Below are positions 43,249-51,221 of a stretch of DNA of 51,221 bases, in pieces. The stretch covers positions 1 through 51,221 of the forward strand of contig RCNO01000016.1 of the NCBI GenBank assembly GCA_003731685.1, written 5' to 3'. How positions within the stretch are numbered: the first letter of the stretch is position 1; the number at the start of each line of letters is the position of its first letter. Under the pieces are notes generated by a model that was not told where the DNA came from, ran no database searches, and saw only the letters and a list, made by a program, of their open reading frames with translations. The stretch comes from Bacteroidetes/Chlorobi group bacterium MS-B_bin-24. GTDB lineage: Bacteria; Bacteroidota; Ignavibacteria; Kapaibacteriales; UBA2268. Both the position numbers and the translations under genes were made by a program.

Positions 43249-45717
43249 ATGAAAAAATTTTTGATAATATTAAATCTTCTACTTTTACCCATATTTTCGT
43301 GGGGGCAAACAATTATGTCGATAGATTTTCCCTCTACCGCTCTGAAACCTGGAGAATCTTTCAAAGTGCAAGTCAAAACATCTGGGAAATTCCAATCGGG
43401 AAATGTTTTTCGAGCTGAATTGTCCAATAAATTTGGTGATTTTGCTAATGCGATTGCTATTGGTTCTATTTCTGCGATTGAAGATACAACAATCTCTTGC
43501 ATTATTCCCGATACAACCCCAATTGGTAATGGATACCGACTACGGGTTGTTGCCACAAAGCCAAATTTCGTTTCATCTCCAAGTAACAAGAAGATAATTG
43601 TTTATTTGGGGAAAAAATACTTTATTTCCCCTAACGGTGACGATAGCTACAAAGGAACCCCAGATTCAACTTTTAAGACCATTCAAAAAGGGCTTGATGT
43701 TGCTTGGTACTACGACACATTAATTGTTTTGCCTGGAACATACAAAGAGAATCTTGTCTTTCCCGGTGTCGATGTAGTTTTGATTGGGTTAAAAGGACCG
43801 GATAGCACATTTATCGATGGGCAGGAAAATGGTAGAACCGTGATTACTATTGAAAATGGGGAAACCAGCGCCACTTTGATAGACGGCTTTACGATTTTCA
43901 ATGGCGTGAATTATGAAATGGAAAGTGGAGCTGGCTTTACAATCCGTTTTAATAGTTCGCCGACACTTCGGAATCTTCGAATTCGCGATAACGAGGCTTG
44001 GGCTTATGGTGGTGCTATTTATTGTTATAATGCTGGTACAATTAAAATTGAGAATTGTATAATAGAGGGAAACAAAGCGAAATATTTAGGAGCTGGAATT
44101 TACACTAATAACACAAATCTTGAGCTGAATAGGTGTATTATTCGAAAGAATAACCCAGGCGGTATTTATAACTGGCGCTCCTACTCGAATCTCACCAACT
44201 GCTTGGTTTATTGGAATAACAATTTTGAACTCGTTAATTATTCTGATTTGGGGATTCAGTTGAAACCAATTATTCTTAATTCAACGATTGTCTCACAAAA
44301 TAAATTTTATGGGTATTATCTGTTTGGTCGGTTCTTGGCGAAGATTTACAATTCTATATTCCATTCCCAAGATTCATCTATTGCTATGATAGGGGATGCT
44401 TACGATACATTGGAAATTGCCAATTCGATTATTTTTAAGTATCCAGCGGGCTTTTATCGAGATAAAGCAATTTTGAAGCTCGGCGATAAGGTATATTCAG
44501 ACGACCCATTGTTTGTTAATCAAAATGCCGAGAATTTTAATCTCGACACTTGCAGTCCCGCCATAGGCAATGCTTTGAAGAGCATTTCGCCTCCTGTCGA
44601 TGTATTTGGAAATCCTCGACCAATTTCGCCTGACGACGAAAATATCCCAGACATTGGTGCAATTGAAAGCCCAAGAAATCAAAGGTCAAACATTGTAACC
44701 GTAACAAATGTTTCCAATACAAAGTTCTGCAAAGGCGGGACTTTTACTTTGGATTACTCCACAAGTGGATGCCCATTTTACCAAGGGAATGAGTTTATTG
44801 CTGAACTTTCGAATCCTAATGGAACTTTTAATCCATCTTATGAGCTCGGTCGGGTTAAATCTACGACCTCGGGGCAAATACTTTGCACTTTGCCATCAAA
44901 TTTGAAAAGTAGTGCAAATTATCGTGTTCGTGTGCGGGCAACTAACGTTCCGTATCGTTCTGAACCATTTCCAACCAACATTGCTATTTTCGATAATCCG
45001 CAAGTTAAAATCTTTGGACCAAACAAAGTTTGTTCTCAACGTGAGTATGAATATTGGACTGATTCTTCGGAGTCACCCATTAATAAGTGGGTAATCAAAA
45101 ATGGATATTCGAATAACCTAATGACAGAGAATAAAATTAAAGTTATCTGGTATGATTCTTCAAGCGGGAATATTAAATTAGTTCAAACCAACATTGCTAG
45201 ATGTAAAGATTCTGCAAATATAAATGTTACGATACTTGCAACTCCTGCGAAGCCATCTATCCAACAGCTTTCCGATGGCCAACTTGTTTCCAGTTATCCC
45301 AGTTGGAACCAGTGGTATTTCAATGGTTCGCCGATTCAAGGTGCAACAAGTAGAATTTTGAAGCCGACCAAGAATGGCTATTACTCGGTGAAAGTTATTC
45401 CCCCTAATGGTTGTGAATCGGATATGTCCGATAGCATTTACGTCATCGTTTCTTCAGTTGATTCGGATAATCAAATCGATGTGTTGGCTTTTGAACTGCA
45501 AGGAAATATCCTGCGCTTGGTTCGATTATATGATAATGGTCAGAAGATAAGTTTTACTATCGGTGATTTCGTTGGGCGGGAGCTAATTCGCGGGGAGATG
45601 TTGCCCTCTGTTTCTTCGGTAGAAATTGATTTGACGGGTATTTCTGATGGCTTGTTCTATCTTGTTGTACGTTCATTGAATAAAGTAAGGGTACATAGTT
45701 TTATCAAGATAGAATAG
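43249..45717 (+). CDS. Secreted right-handed beta-helix protein with duplicated Ig-like domains and T9SS-like C-terminus
   Basis: An 822-residue protein. Signal peptide at residues 1-20 (FLIILNLLLLPIFSWGQ). An Ig-like domain follows (about 36-119, PGESFKVQVKTSGKFQSGNVF...GNGYRLRVVATKP). Next is a parallel beta-helix (about 124-470) starting SPNGDDSYKGTPDSTFKTIQKGLD, with repeated TLIDGFTIFNG/TLRNLRIRDNEA/IKIENCIIEGNKA turns as in DUF1565/pectate-lyase-like proteins. A second copy of the Ig-like domain lies at about 495-583 and another Ig-like segment at about 590-740. The last 70 residues resemble a sorting domain (SVEIDLTGISDGLFYLVVRS). It is probably exported by T9SS to the cell surface; the ligand is unknown. 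Confidence 0.8.
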   Translation: MKKFLIILNLLLLPIFSWGQTIMSIDFPSTALKPGESFKVQVKTSGKFQSGNVFRAELSNKFGDFANAIAIGSISAIEDTTISCIIPDTTPIGNGYRLRVVATKPNFVSSPSNKKIIVYLGKKYFISPNGDDSYKGTPDSTFKTIQKGLDVAWYYDTLIVLPGTYKENLVFPGVDVVLIGLKGPDSTFIDGQENGRTVITIENGETSATLIDGFTIFNGVNYEMESGAGFTIRFNSSPTLRNLRIRDNEAWAYGGAIYCYNAGTIKIENCIIEGNKAKYLGAGIYTNNTNLELNRCIIRKNNPGGIYNWRSYSNLTNCLVYWNNNFELVNYSDLGIQLKPIILNSTIVSQNKFYGYYLFGRFLAKIYNSIFHSQDSSIAMIGDAYDTLEIANSIIFKYPAGFYRDKAILKLGDKVYSDDPLFVNQNAENFNLDTCSPAIGNALKSISPPVDVFGNPRPISPDDENIPDIGAIESPRNQRSNIVTVTNVSNTKFCKGGTFTLDYSTSGCPFYQGNEFIAELSNPNGTFNPSYELGRVKSTTSGQILCTLPSNLKSSANYRVRVRATNVPYRSEPFPTNIAIFDNPQVKIFGPNKVCSQREYEYWTDSSESPINKWVIKNGYSNNLMTENKIKVIWYDSSSGNIKLVQTNIARCKDSANINVTILATPAKPSIQQLSDGQLVSSYPSWNQWYFNGSPIQGATSRILKPTKNGYYSVKVIPPNGCESDMSDSIYVIVSSVDSDNQIDVLAFELQGNILRLVRLYDNGQKISFTIGDFVGRELIRGEMLPSVSSVEIDLTGISDGLFYLVVRSLNKVRVHSFIKIE

Positions 45718-45723
45718 TATTTA

Positions 45724-46278
45724 GTGAGAAAATTACTACACAATGAAATTTTAGAGCATAGGCTCTCGCTCGAAGAAGTTAAGAGAGTAACGAGGCATCC
45801 CGTTTCTGTTCTTCTTCACAATGTTCGAAGTCTTTATAATGTCGGTTCAATTTTCAGAACCTGCGACGCTGCTTTGTGTCGAGAGCTTATTCTTTGTGGA
45901 TTTACGCCACATCCACCGAGGAAAGAGATCGAAAAGACAGCGTTGGGAGCAGTGGAAACTGTACCTTGGCGCTATTTCCCTCGAACAAATGAGGCAATTC
46001 AGGTGTTACGTTCCGAAGGAAACAAAATCTTCGCATTGGAGATAACAGATAGAAAACGGAATTATACAACGATTGAGAAAGATGATTTTCCTTTGGTAGT
46101 TGTTCTTGGCAACGAATTAACTGGTATCGACCAAGATATTTTGAATCTCTGCGACGATGCCATCGAAATTCCTATGTTTGGGGTAAAACATTCTTTAAAT
46201 GTTGCCGTGGCAAGCGGAATAGTTTTGTTTGAATCAATACGCATTTATCGAAAATTATTTTTGGGGGAAATATGGTAG
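45724..46278 (+). CDS. TrmH/SpoU-family RNA methyltransferase
   Basis: A 184-residue SPOUT enzyme that 2'-O-methylates tRNA or rRNA. The start is GTG at 45724. The three SpoU motifs are present: VLLHNVRSLYNVGSIFRTCDAA, FPLVVVLGNELTGI and AIEIPMFGVKHSLNVAVASGIVLFE, which form the trefoil-knot SAM site. The absence of an N-terminal substrate-binding extension suggests a minimal tRNA enzyme, but the target cannot be decided. It overlaps the next kinase gene by 7 nt. Confidence 0.9.
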   Translation: MRKLLHNEILEHRLSLEEVKRVTRHPVSVLLHNVRSLYNVGSIFRTCDAALCRELILCGFTPHPPRKEIEKTALGAVETVPWRYFPRTNEAIQVLRSEGNKIFALEITDRKRNYTTIEKDDFPLVVVLGNELTGIDQDILNLCDDAIEIPMFGVKHSLNVAVASGIVLFESIRIYRKLFLGEIW

Positions 46279-49235
46279 TCGGCTTGTTGTTTTGTGGATT
46301 GCTGTCGTCGGATAGTTTGAACCAATTTATTTCCAGAGGTAAAGAGGATTTCATACTTATTTCTATTCTCATTGTAATTTTAATGATTATAACTTCGATT
46401 TCATTGATTCTTTATTTAAATTCCACAAAAAAGAAAAACCAGCAACTTCAAATTCTTTTGAAAGAAATTGAAGATAAAAGCAAAACTTTGGATACACTTT
46501 TTAGGTATTCTCCTGTTGGGATTTTGATTTCGGATTCCAAAGGAAAAATTCTTTCTTTCAACGATGAATTTGCAAAATTGTTCGGAATTGAGCAAGGATT
46601 GGATATTGTCGGACGGAGTATTTTCGATTTCCTTTCCCCAGAGGCTTTTGAAAAATGCAAAGACGCAATAAATAAAATTGAAAATGGAATTGCAAAGGTA
46701 ATAAATGAATTTGATGTAACTTTACCAAACGGTGAAGTTCGTAACCTTCGCCATATTTGTTCTGCATTTGAAAATGAATACTATGGCTTTGATACTTTTG
46801 CTCATATTTTTGTGGATTTAACTGAAATCAAGGCATATCAAAATTTACTTAAAAAGAATGAAGAAAAATATAGAACATACATCGAACTTTCGTCGGATGC
46901 AATCTGGTGTTTCGAAGGAATTCAACCATTACCGACAAATTTGCCTGTTGAAAAGCAAATAGAATTGATATTCAAGGTAGCCTATTTAGCCGATTGCAAT
47001 CTTGCTTTTGCTCGATTCTACGGCTTCGATAGTGTGGAATCGGCAAAGGGAACACCATTTTCCAAGTTAATAAGTCCAGATAATCCTACAAAGGTTGAAC
47101 TCCTTCGCCAGTTTATTACAAATAATTACTCTGTTGATGGATTTATTACAGTTGTGCAAGATGAGAAAGGGAATGATATTTATGTTCGAAACTCACTTTT
47201 CGGCGTAGTCGAAAATGGCTTTGTTGTTCGAGTGTGGGGCGCTTTTCAGAACATAACAGAACTAATCAATTTGCAAAGAAAATATCAACAAACGGCTCGA
47301 CAATATGAAAACCTCCTTGAAAATGTGAACAGCATTATCCTTCATATGGATCTGTCGGGAAGAATTCTGTATATGAACCAGTTTGGGTTGGACTTCTTTG
47401 GATATACTCGCGAAGAACTTATCGGGCAAAATGTTGTTGGCACAATTGTTCCAAAAATTGAAACTCATTCGGGACGCGACTTGGAGGAATTAATAAAAGA
47501 TTTGCTAAATAATCCCAAAAAGTATGAACAAAATGAGAACGAAAACCTTAAAAAAGATGGAACGCGTGTTTGGATATCTTGGAAAAATGCTCCAATTTTT
47601 GATGAACAAGGCAAAGTTGTAGCAGTTTTGTCCGCAGGAATTGATGTAACCGAAAGAAGACAAAAAGAAGAGGAATTGAAACAAGCTTGGAATTTCATCT
47701 ATTCGATGATGGAGGCTTTGCCTGATGGTGTAGCAATAAAAGACCCAGAAGGGCGATGGGTTTACGCTAATCGTGCAATGCTGGAAGTTTTCGACCTTGT
47801 TGGGAAAGAGGAGATTGGGAAAACAGACCTTGAATTGGCTCGGTATAATGAATTTTATCGTGAAGAGTTAGAAGATTGTTACAAAACTGATAATGTAGCT
47901 TGGGAGAAGAGAGAACCAATTCGTTCGGAAGAATCTGTTAAAACCAAAGATGGTGATGTTAAAATTTTCGATGTCATTAAAGTACCTGGTTTTAATCTGG
48001 ATGGCTCACGGCGAGGGCTTGCAGTTGTTGCACGAGATATAACTGTTCAAAAGAATGCCGAGAAAGCTTTGAAAATTAGCGATGAAAGATATAGGGAAAT
48101 TGTCCAAAATTTCCCTTTGCCTTCTTTTGTAGTACATCGTGATAATATTGTTTTTTCGAATGAACTCGCTAAAACCACATTTGAAAAGATTTTCAAAAGT
48201 GAGCCCGTGTTGTTTTCCAATCTCAAAGAATATTTCGATTTCGAAGAATTGGCAAAGATTTTCAATGCGATGCAATTACCTGAGCGAACAACTCAGTCTA
48301 CCAAAATAAATTCTTTTGCAAACGAGAGAATCTATTTGGTTTCGACAGTGCCAATTGTATTTGGTATGCTTGAATCATATCTAATTGTTTTCTTCGATAT
48401 CACCGGGCAAGCAAAGTATCAAGAATATTTAGAAAATTTGCAGAAAAAATTGATATACAAAAGCAAGGAATTGGAGAGGATAAATCGGGAATTAAACGAA
48501 AAGAATAGAGAGCTTGCGGAACTGAATGCAACAAAAGACAGGTTCTTTTCGATTATCGCACACGATTTGAAGAATCCTATTTATGGAATAAAGAGCCTGA
48601 GCGAAGAGTTTATTCGTTCTTTCGATGATTTACGCAAGGAAGAGATGCGTGAATTTGTTTTTGCTATGCAATCGAGCGCAGCCAAACTTGCTGAACTTCT
48701 CGAAGAATTATTAATTTGGGCAAGAACACAAACTAAAACCCTTCAGTTAAATCCAGTGGAGCTAAACCTACGATATGTTGTCGATTCGACAATTTCGCTA
48801 TTTCAAACTACCGCTCAGCAGAAGAATATAGTTCTGCTTTCCCGAGTTGATGATTCTGCTGTTGTTTTTGCCGATACAAATTGTCTTTCAACAATTTTAG
48901 CTAACTTAATTTCCAATTCCATTAAATTTACAAACGAGGGTGGGGTTGTTCGAATTTTTTCGAAAACTATTGAGGAAAATGGAAAATTATTCGAACAGAT
49001 TTCTGTTCAAGATAATGGCATCGGGATTCCTTACGAAGTTCAGGACAAACTTTTGCAACTCGATTTTGTTTATACCTCCCCGGGAACAAAGAAAGAAACT
49101 GGAACAGGCTTGGGATTGAATATTGTTCAGGAATTAGTCAAAATCAGTGTGGGACGGCTTTGGTTCGAAAGCACACCAAACGTTGGCTCGATATTCCATT
49201 TTACCTTACCAAAGGAAAGGTTTACGAAGTTATAA
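46272..49235 (+). CDS. Membrane-anchored multi-PAS sensor histidine kinase
   Basis: A 987-residue kinase. Residues about 26-48 form one hydrophobic membrane segment (FILISILIVILMIITSISLILYL). About five PAS-like units follow: near 55-185 (FRYSPVGILISDSKGKILSFN), 195-335 (IELSSDAIWCFEG), 345-470 (ILHMDLSGRILYMNQFGLDFFGYTREELIG), 475-600 (ALPDGVAIKDPEGRWVYANRA) and 610-715 (FPLPSFVVHRDNIVFSN). A coiled coil (RINRELNEKNRELAELN) leads to HisKA with FSIIAHDLKNPIYG (H764), then HATPase (NLISNSIKFTNEGG; VQDNGIGIP; GTGLGLNIVQELV). GGGGGA precedes the ATG. No receiver is fused. The partner regulator is not in the window. Confidence 0.92.
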   Translation: MVVGLLFCGLLSSDSLNQFISRGKEDFILISILIVILMIITSISLILYLNSTKKKNQQLQILLKEIEDKSKTLDTLFRYSPVGILISDSKGKILSFNDEFAKLFGIEQGLDIVGRSIFDFLSPEAFEKCKDAINKIENGIAKVINEFDVTLPNGEVRNLRHICSAFENEYYGFDTFAHIFVDLTEIKAYQNLLKKNEEKYRTYIELSSDAIWCFEGIQPLPTNLPVEKQIELIFKVAYLADCNLAFARFYGFDSVESAKGTPFSKLISPDNPTKVELLRQFITNNYSVDGFITVVQDEKGNDIYVRNSLFGVVENGFVVRVWGAFQNITELINLQRKYQQTARQYENLLENVNSIILHMDLSGRILYMNQFGLDFFGYTREELIGQNVVGTIVPKIETHSGRDLEELIKDLLNNPKKYEQNENENLKKDGTRVWISWKNAPIFDEQGKVVAVLSAGIDVTERRQKEEELKQAWNFIYSMMEALPDGVAIKDPEGRWVYANRAMLEVFDLVGKEEIGKTDLELARYNEFYREELEDCYKTDNVAWEKREPIRSEESVKTKDGDVKIFDVIKVPGFNLDGSRRGLAVVARDITVQKNAEKALKISDERYREIVQNFPLPSFVVHRDNIVFSNELAKTTFEKIFKSEPVLFSNLKEYFDFEELAKIFNAMQLPERTTQSTKINSFANERIYLVSTVPIVFGMLESYLIVFFDITGQAKYQEYLENLQKKLIYKSKELERINRELNEKNRELAELNATKDRFFSIIAHDLKNPIYGIKSLSEEFIRSFDDLRKEEMREFVFAMQSSAAKLAELLEELLIWARTQTKTLQLNPVELNLRYVVDSTISLFQTTAQQKNIVLLSRVDDSAVVFADTNCLSTILANLISNSIKFTNEGGVVRIFSKTIEENGKLFEQISVQDNGIGIPYEVQDKLLQLDFVYTSPGTKKETGTGLGLNIVQELVKISVGRLWFESTPNVGSIFHFTLPKERFTKL

Positions 49236-49236
49236 A

Positions 49237-50895
49237 ATGTATAAAATTGATTTGAACAACTTTAACAATGTCGCATTGGTGTGCGACAGTTCCCTCCAAA
49301 TTATTGATGCTAACGATTCTGCTTTGATGACCTTTGGATATTCATTTGATAAGTTAACTCAAATGTGTATTTGGGAGTTGCTGAAAAGCAAGAACGAATT
49401 TCTTGTTCGAGAATTCTTTTCGGACAAGGAGTATGGAACGGGTTATGAACAAGAATTTTTTTCGTCCGATGAACGAACATTTGTCGGTGCGGTAACAATT
49501 CACAAGATAATTGATGAAAACAATAAGGGGGAATTTTTGGTTTTTATTCGTGAAGTTACCGATGGACGTGAACAGTTGAAAAGATTCGAGGAGGTTAATT
49601 ATCTTCTGCGTTCCATTTTGAGTATTAATCAAGCAATAATAAAAAAATTTGAACTTGGGAAAATTTTCGAGATTGCTTGTTTTTCTTTTGTCAATATAAG
49701 TGGATTAAAGTTTGCCGTGTTTTTAAGGATAGATTGCGAAAGTATGACTTCAAGTTTTGTGGCTGGTTATGGTGAATACCAGTTTTGTTGCATGTTTGAG
49801 AAGGAAGAAAGTTTTGATGAACTATGTTGCTTGCTTCCAAAATATTCTGAGGCTGTATCCCTGAATCAAATTAGTGTGGAAAACAACCTAAGTCGAATTG
49901 GTAACTCAAACGAGTTTGTTCGAGAATTGGTACAAAATGATGTTAAATCTATTGCTTATCTACCAGTTTTCGTCGATGAAAAAATTTTTGGTGTACTTAT
50001 TTTGGGTTCAGACCGTGTCGATTATTTTGATTATGAAGTGATATTAATAATAGAAGAAGCTTGCAACAATTTGTCTTTTGCGGTCAAAGATTATTTATTG
50101 GACGTAAAATTAGTTGAGTCCGAAATAAAAAGAAAAATCTTTTTCGAAAGAAGTCCAGCAGGATTTGCCATTCTCGATGAGAATGGGAAGGTGCTTGATA
50201 TCAACAACAAGTTCCTTGAATTAATGGACTTAGATAAAGATAATGTCATCGATAGGCAATTACAATCGATTTTGCCTAAAAATATAGGAGTGGACTTTGA
50301 CGAAATTATTCAATCATTGCCCGAGAAAGGATTCGAAAAGTTTGAAATTTCTTTGGAAAGAAAAGGGAAAAAGGTTTGGATTTATGGTTATTTAGAGTTC
50401 ATCGAAGGTTTCAATTATTGCTTAGTGGTGATTTTTGACCAGACAGAACAAAAGGAGTTGCAAATTGCTTTAGAAATTGAGAGGAGAAAATCCGCAGAAG
50501 CAGACAAAGTTAAAACGTATATCCTTCAGAACATAAGTCATGAGCTTCGAACACCTCTTTCGAGCATACTTGGCTTTTCTAATATAATAAAATCCATTTC
50601 GGATGAACCAGAAATTGTTGAAAATTCCCAATTGATTTATGATTCGGGTAAAAGGTTGTACCGCACACTTGAATCTTTAGTTTATACTTCTCAATTAGTA
50701 AGTGGCTTTGTAACGGTTCAACCTAATTTCGTTGATTTAAATATGTTAGTGGAAGATTTTAACAATGAATTTGCTCCAGTTGCAGAAGAGAAAAAACTCG
50801 ACTATGGAGTTGAGATTAATTTGTCAAATTCATATTTCTGTACCGACCTCCAACTCCTACGGCATATTCTTTTGTTCTATTGGACAATGCTTTAA
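49237..50895 (+). CDS. PAS-GAF-PAS histidine kinase, 5' part of a frameshifted gene
   Basis: The start is ATG 49237, 1 nt after the preceding kinase, and the frame gives 552 residues. Order: PAS 1 (about 5-120, VALVCDSSLQIIDANDSALMTFGYS), a GAF-like region (about 130-290, with VKSIAYLPVFVDEKIFGVLILGS), PAS 2 (about 305-410, FFERSPAGFAILDENGKVLDIN) and HisKA with ILQNISHELRTPLSSILGF (H435). No membrane segment. The frame collapses after LQLLRHIL into FYWTML and a stop, just where NALKF of the ATPase domain should follow. The ATPase continues in the -1 frame (next entry). Total span 49237-51203 is 1967 nt, one base short of 656 codons, consistent with one missing base. Confidence 0.85.
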   Translation: MYKIDLNNFNNVALVCDSSLQIIDANDSALMTFGYSFDKLTQMCIWELLKSKNEFLVREFFSDKEYGTGYEQEFFSSDERTFVGAVTIHKIIDENNKGEFLVFIREVTDGREQLKRFEEVNYLLRSILSINQAIIKKFELGKIFEIACFSFVNISGLKFAVFLRIDCESMTSSFVAGYGEYQFCCMFEKEESFDELCCLLPKYSEAVSLNQISVENNLSRIGNSNEFVRELVQNDVKSIAYLPVFVDEKIFGVLILGSDRVDYFDYEVILIIEEACNNLSFAVKDYLLDVKLVESEIKRKIFFERSPAGFAILDENGKVLDINNKFLELMDLDKDNVIDRQLQSILPKNIGVDFDEIIQSLPEKGFEKFEISLERKGKKVWIYGYLEFIEGFNYCLVVIFDQTEQKELQIALEIERRKSAEADKVKTYILQNISHELRTPLSSILGFSNIIKSISDEPEIVENSQLIYDSGKRLYRTLESLVYTSQLVSGFVTVQPNFVDLNMLVEDFNNEFAPVAEEKKLDYGVEINLSNSYFCTDLQLLRHILLFYWTML

Positions 50896-51203
50896 AATTT
50901 ACTTCCGAAGGTAAAATTAAACTTGAAGTTACTGAGAAGCAAAGAGATGGTCATAGGTTCTGTGAATTTAAGGTAATTGATACAGGTATCGGGTTGACGA
51001 GCGAAGCAAAAGAGAAGATTTTCGAGATGTTCCGTCAAGGGAGCGAAGGAGTTGCTCGTCACTACGAAGGTTTAGGTCTTGGTTTGTTTAATGCCAAATT
51101 GATGGTTCAGCTTCTTGGTGGCGAAATCGAGATTGAATCCGAAGAAGGCAAAGGAACCACTGTTACGGTGCTTTTGCCCGAGTTGAACTGCGAAAGCATT
51201 TAA
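50880..51203 (+). pseudogene. ATPase domain of the frameshifted histidine kinase (3' part)
   Basis: This frame gives LLDNALKFTSEGKIKLEV (N box), FKVIDTGIGLTSEAKEKIFEMF (G1), EGLGLGLFNAKLMVQLLGG (G2) and a strand-rich end, that is, the HATPase_c half missing from 49237-50895. It carries no start of its own worth believing; TTG 50880 is internal. Joining the two frames near 50869-50874 (ATTCTTTTG, a run of four T) restores RHIL(x)FVLLDNALKF. Cause: a real mutation, or a homopolymer base call missed in assembly. Confidence 0.8.
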
Positions 51204-51221
51204 GGTTCGAAGCAAAGGCTT

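Noticed and set aside
50865-50875. Programmed -1 ribosomal frameshifting at ATTCTTTTG
   Set aside because: The site does not fit the X-XXY-YYZ slippery heptamer in the zero frame and no strong downstream structure is apparent; a missing T is simpler.

Overview
The window looks like chromosome from an AT-rich member of the Bacteroidota/Chlorobiota superphylum, most likely of the Kapabacteria/Ignavibacteria type. This is inferred from gene content, not from a marker gene. The evidence is secreted proteins ending in T9SS-like sorting domains (13413-15062 and 43249-45717), a DUF2279 protein, a NamZ muramidase, one TAnnTTTG-type promoter, and many PAS sensor kinases. Unlike typical Bacteroidetes, several genes have clear Shine-Dalgarno sequences (for example AGGAGG at 21409) and some use TTG starts. 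I saw no rRNA, tRNA, CRISPR array, transposase or phage gene. Nearly all of the window is densely packed housekeeping and signalling genes.

Layout. 1-7796: a RodZ-like gene leaving the left edge on the minus strand, then a plus-strand run of DUF2279 protein, GT2 glycosyltransferase, a 1440-residue fused CoA-dehydratase-activase-like ATPase and purM. 7790-10210 (minus): recN and an M50-type membrane protease. 10265-11463: a minimal CheR-like methyltransferase overlapping an MBL-fold hydrolase. 11453-12870 (minus): scpA-scpB. 12983-17816: a small secreted protein, a secreted MXAN_6640-type metalloprotease, pdxJ and asnB. 17813-19989 (minus): glutamine synthetase and rhomboid protease. 20057-26234: YjbR protein, a degenerate protein-kinase-fold protein, a Rossmann-PAS histidine kinase, a response regulator fused to a GcvH-like domain without the lipoyl lysine, an AmmeMemoRadiSam-type radical SAM enzyme and a secreted TPR protein. 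These are packed with overlaps or gaps of about 11 nt or less. 26273-29680: NamZ and a heparinase II/III-family protein.

29741-33576: glutamate dehydrogenase (minus, with an intrinsic terminator), branched-chain aminotransferase, Bax-inhibitor-1-like protein and a TPR protein with a strong hairpin inside its coding sequence. 33577-34080 is the only long non-coding stretch; it is a nest of palindromes and decayed REP/MITE-like repeats. 34081-35862: CgeB-like glycosyltransferase and a methyltransferase. 35924-43179: an unknown protein, ccmB, speA, an HD hydrolase, lysC, lysA and, on the minus strand, nrnA. 43249-51203: a large beta-helix T9SS protein, a SpoU methyltransferase and two multi-PAS histidine kinases, the second broken by a one-base frameshift just before its ATPase domain.

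Nitrogen and amino-acid metabolism recurs (asnB, glnA-like, gdhA, ilvE, speA, lysC, lysA). The most unusual unit is the 20418-26234 signalling/radical-SAM cassette.
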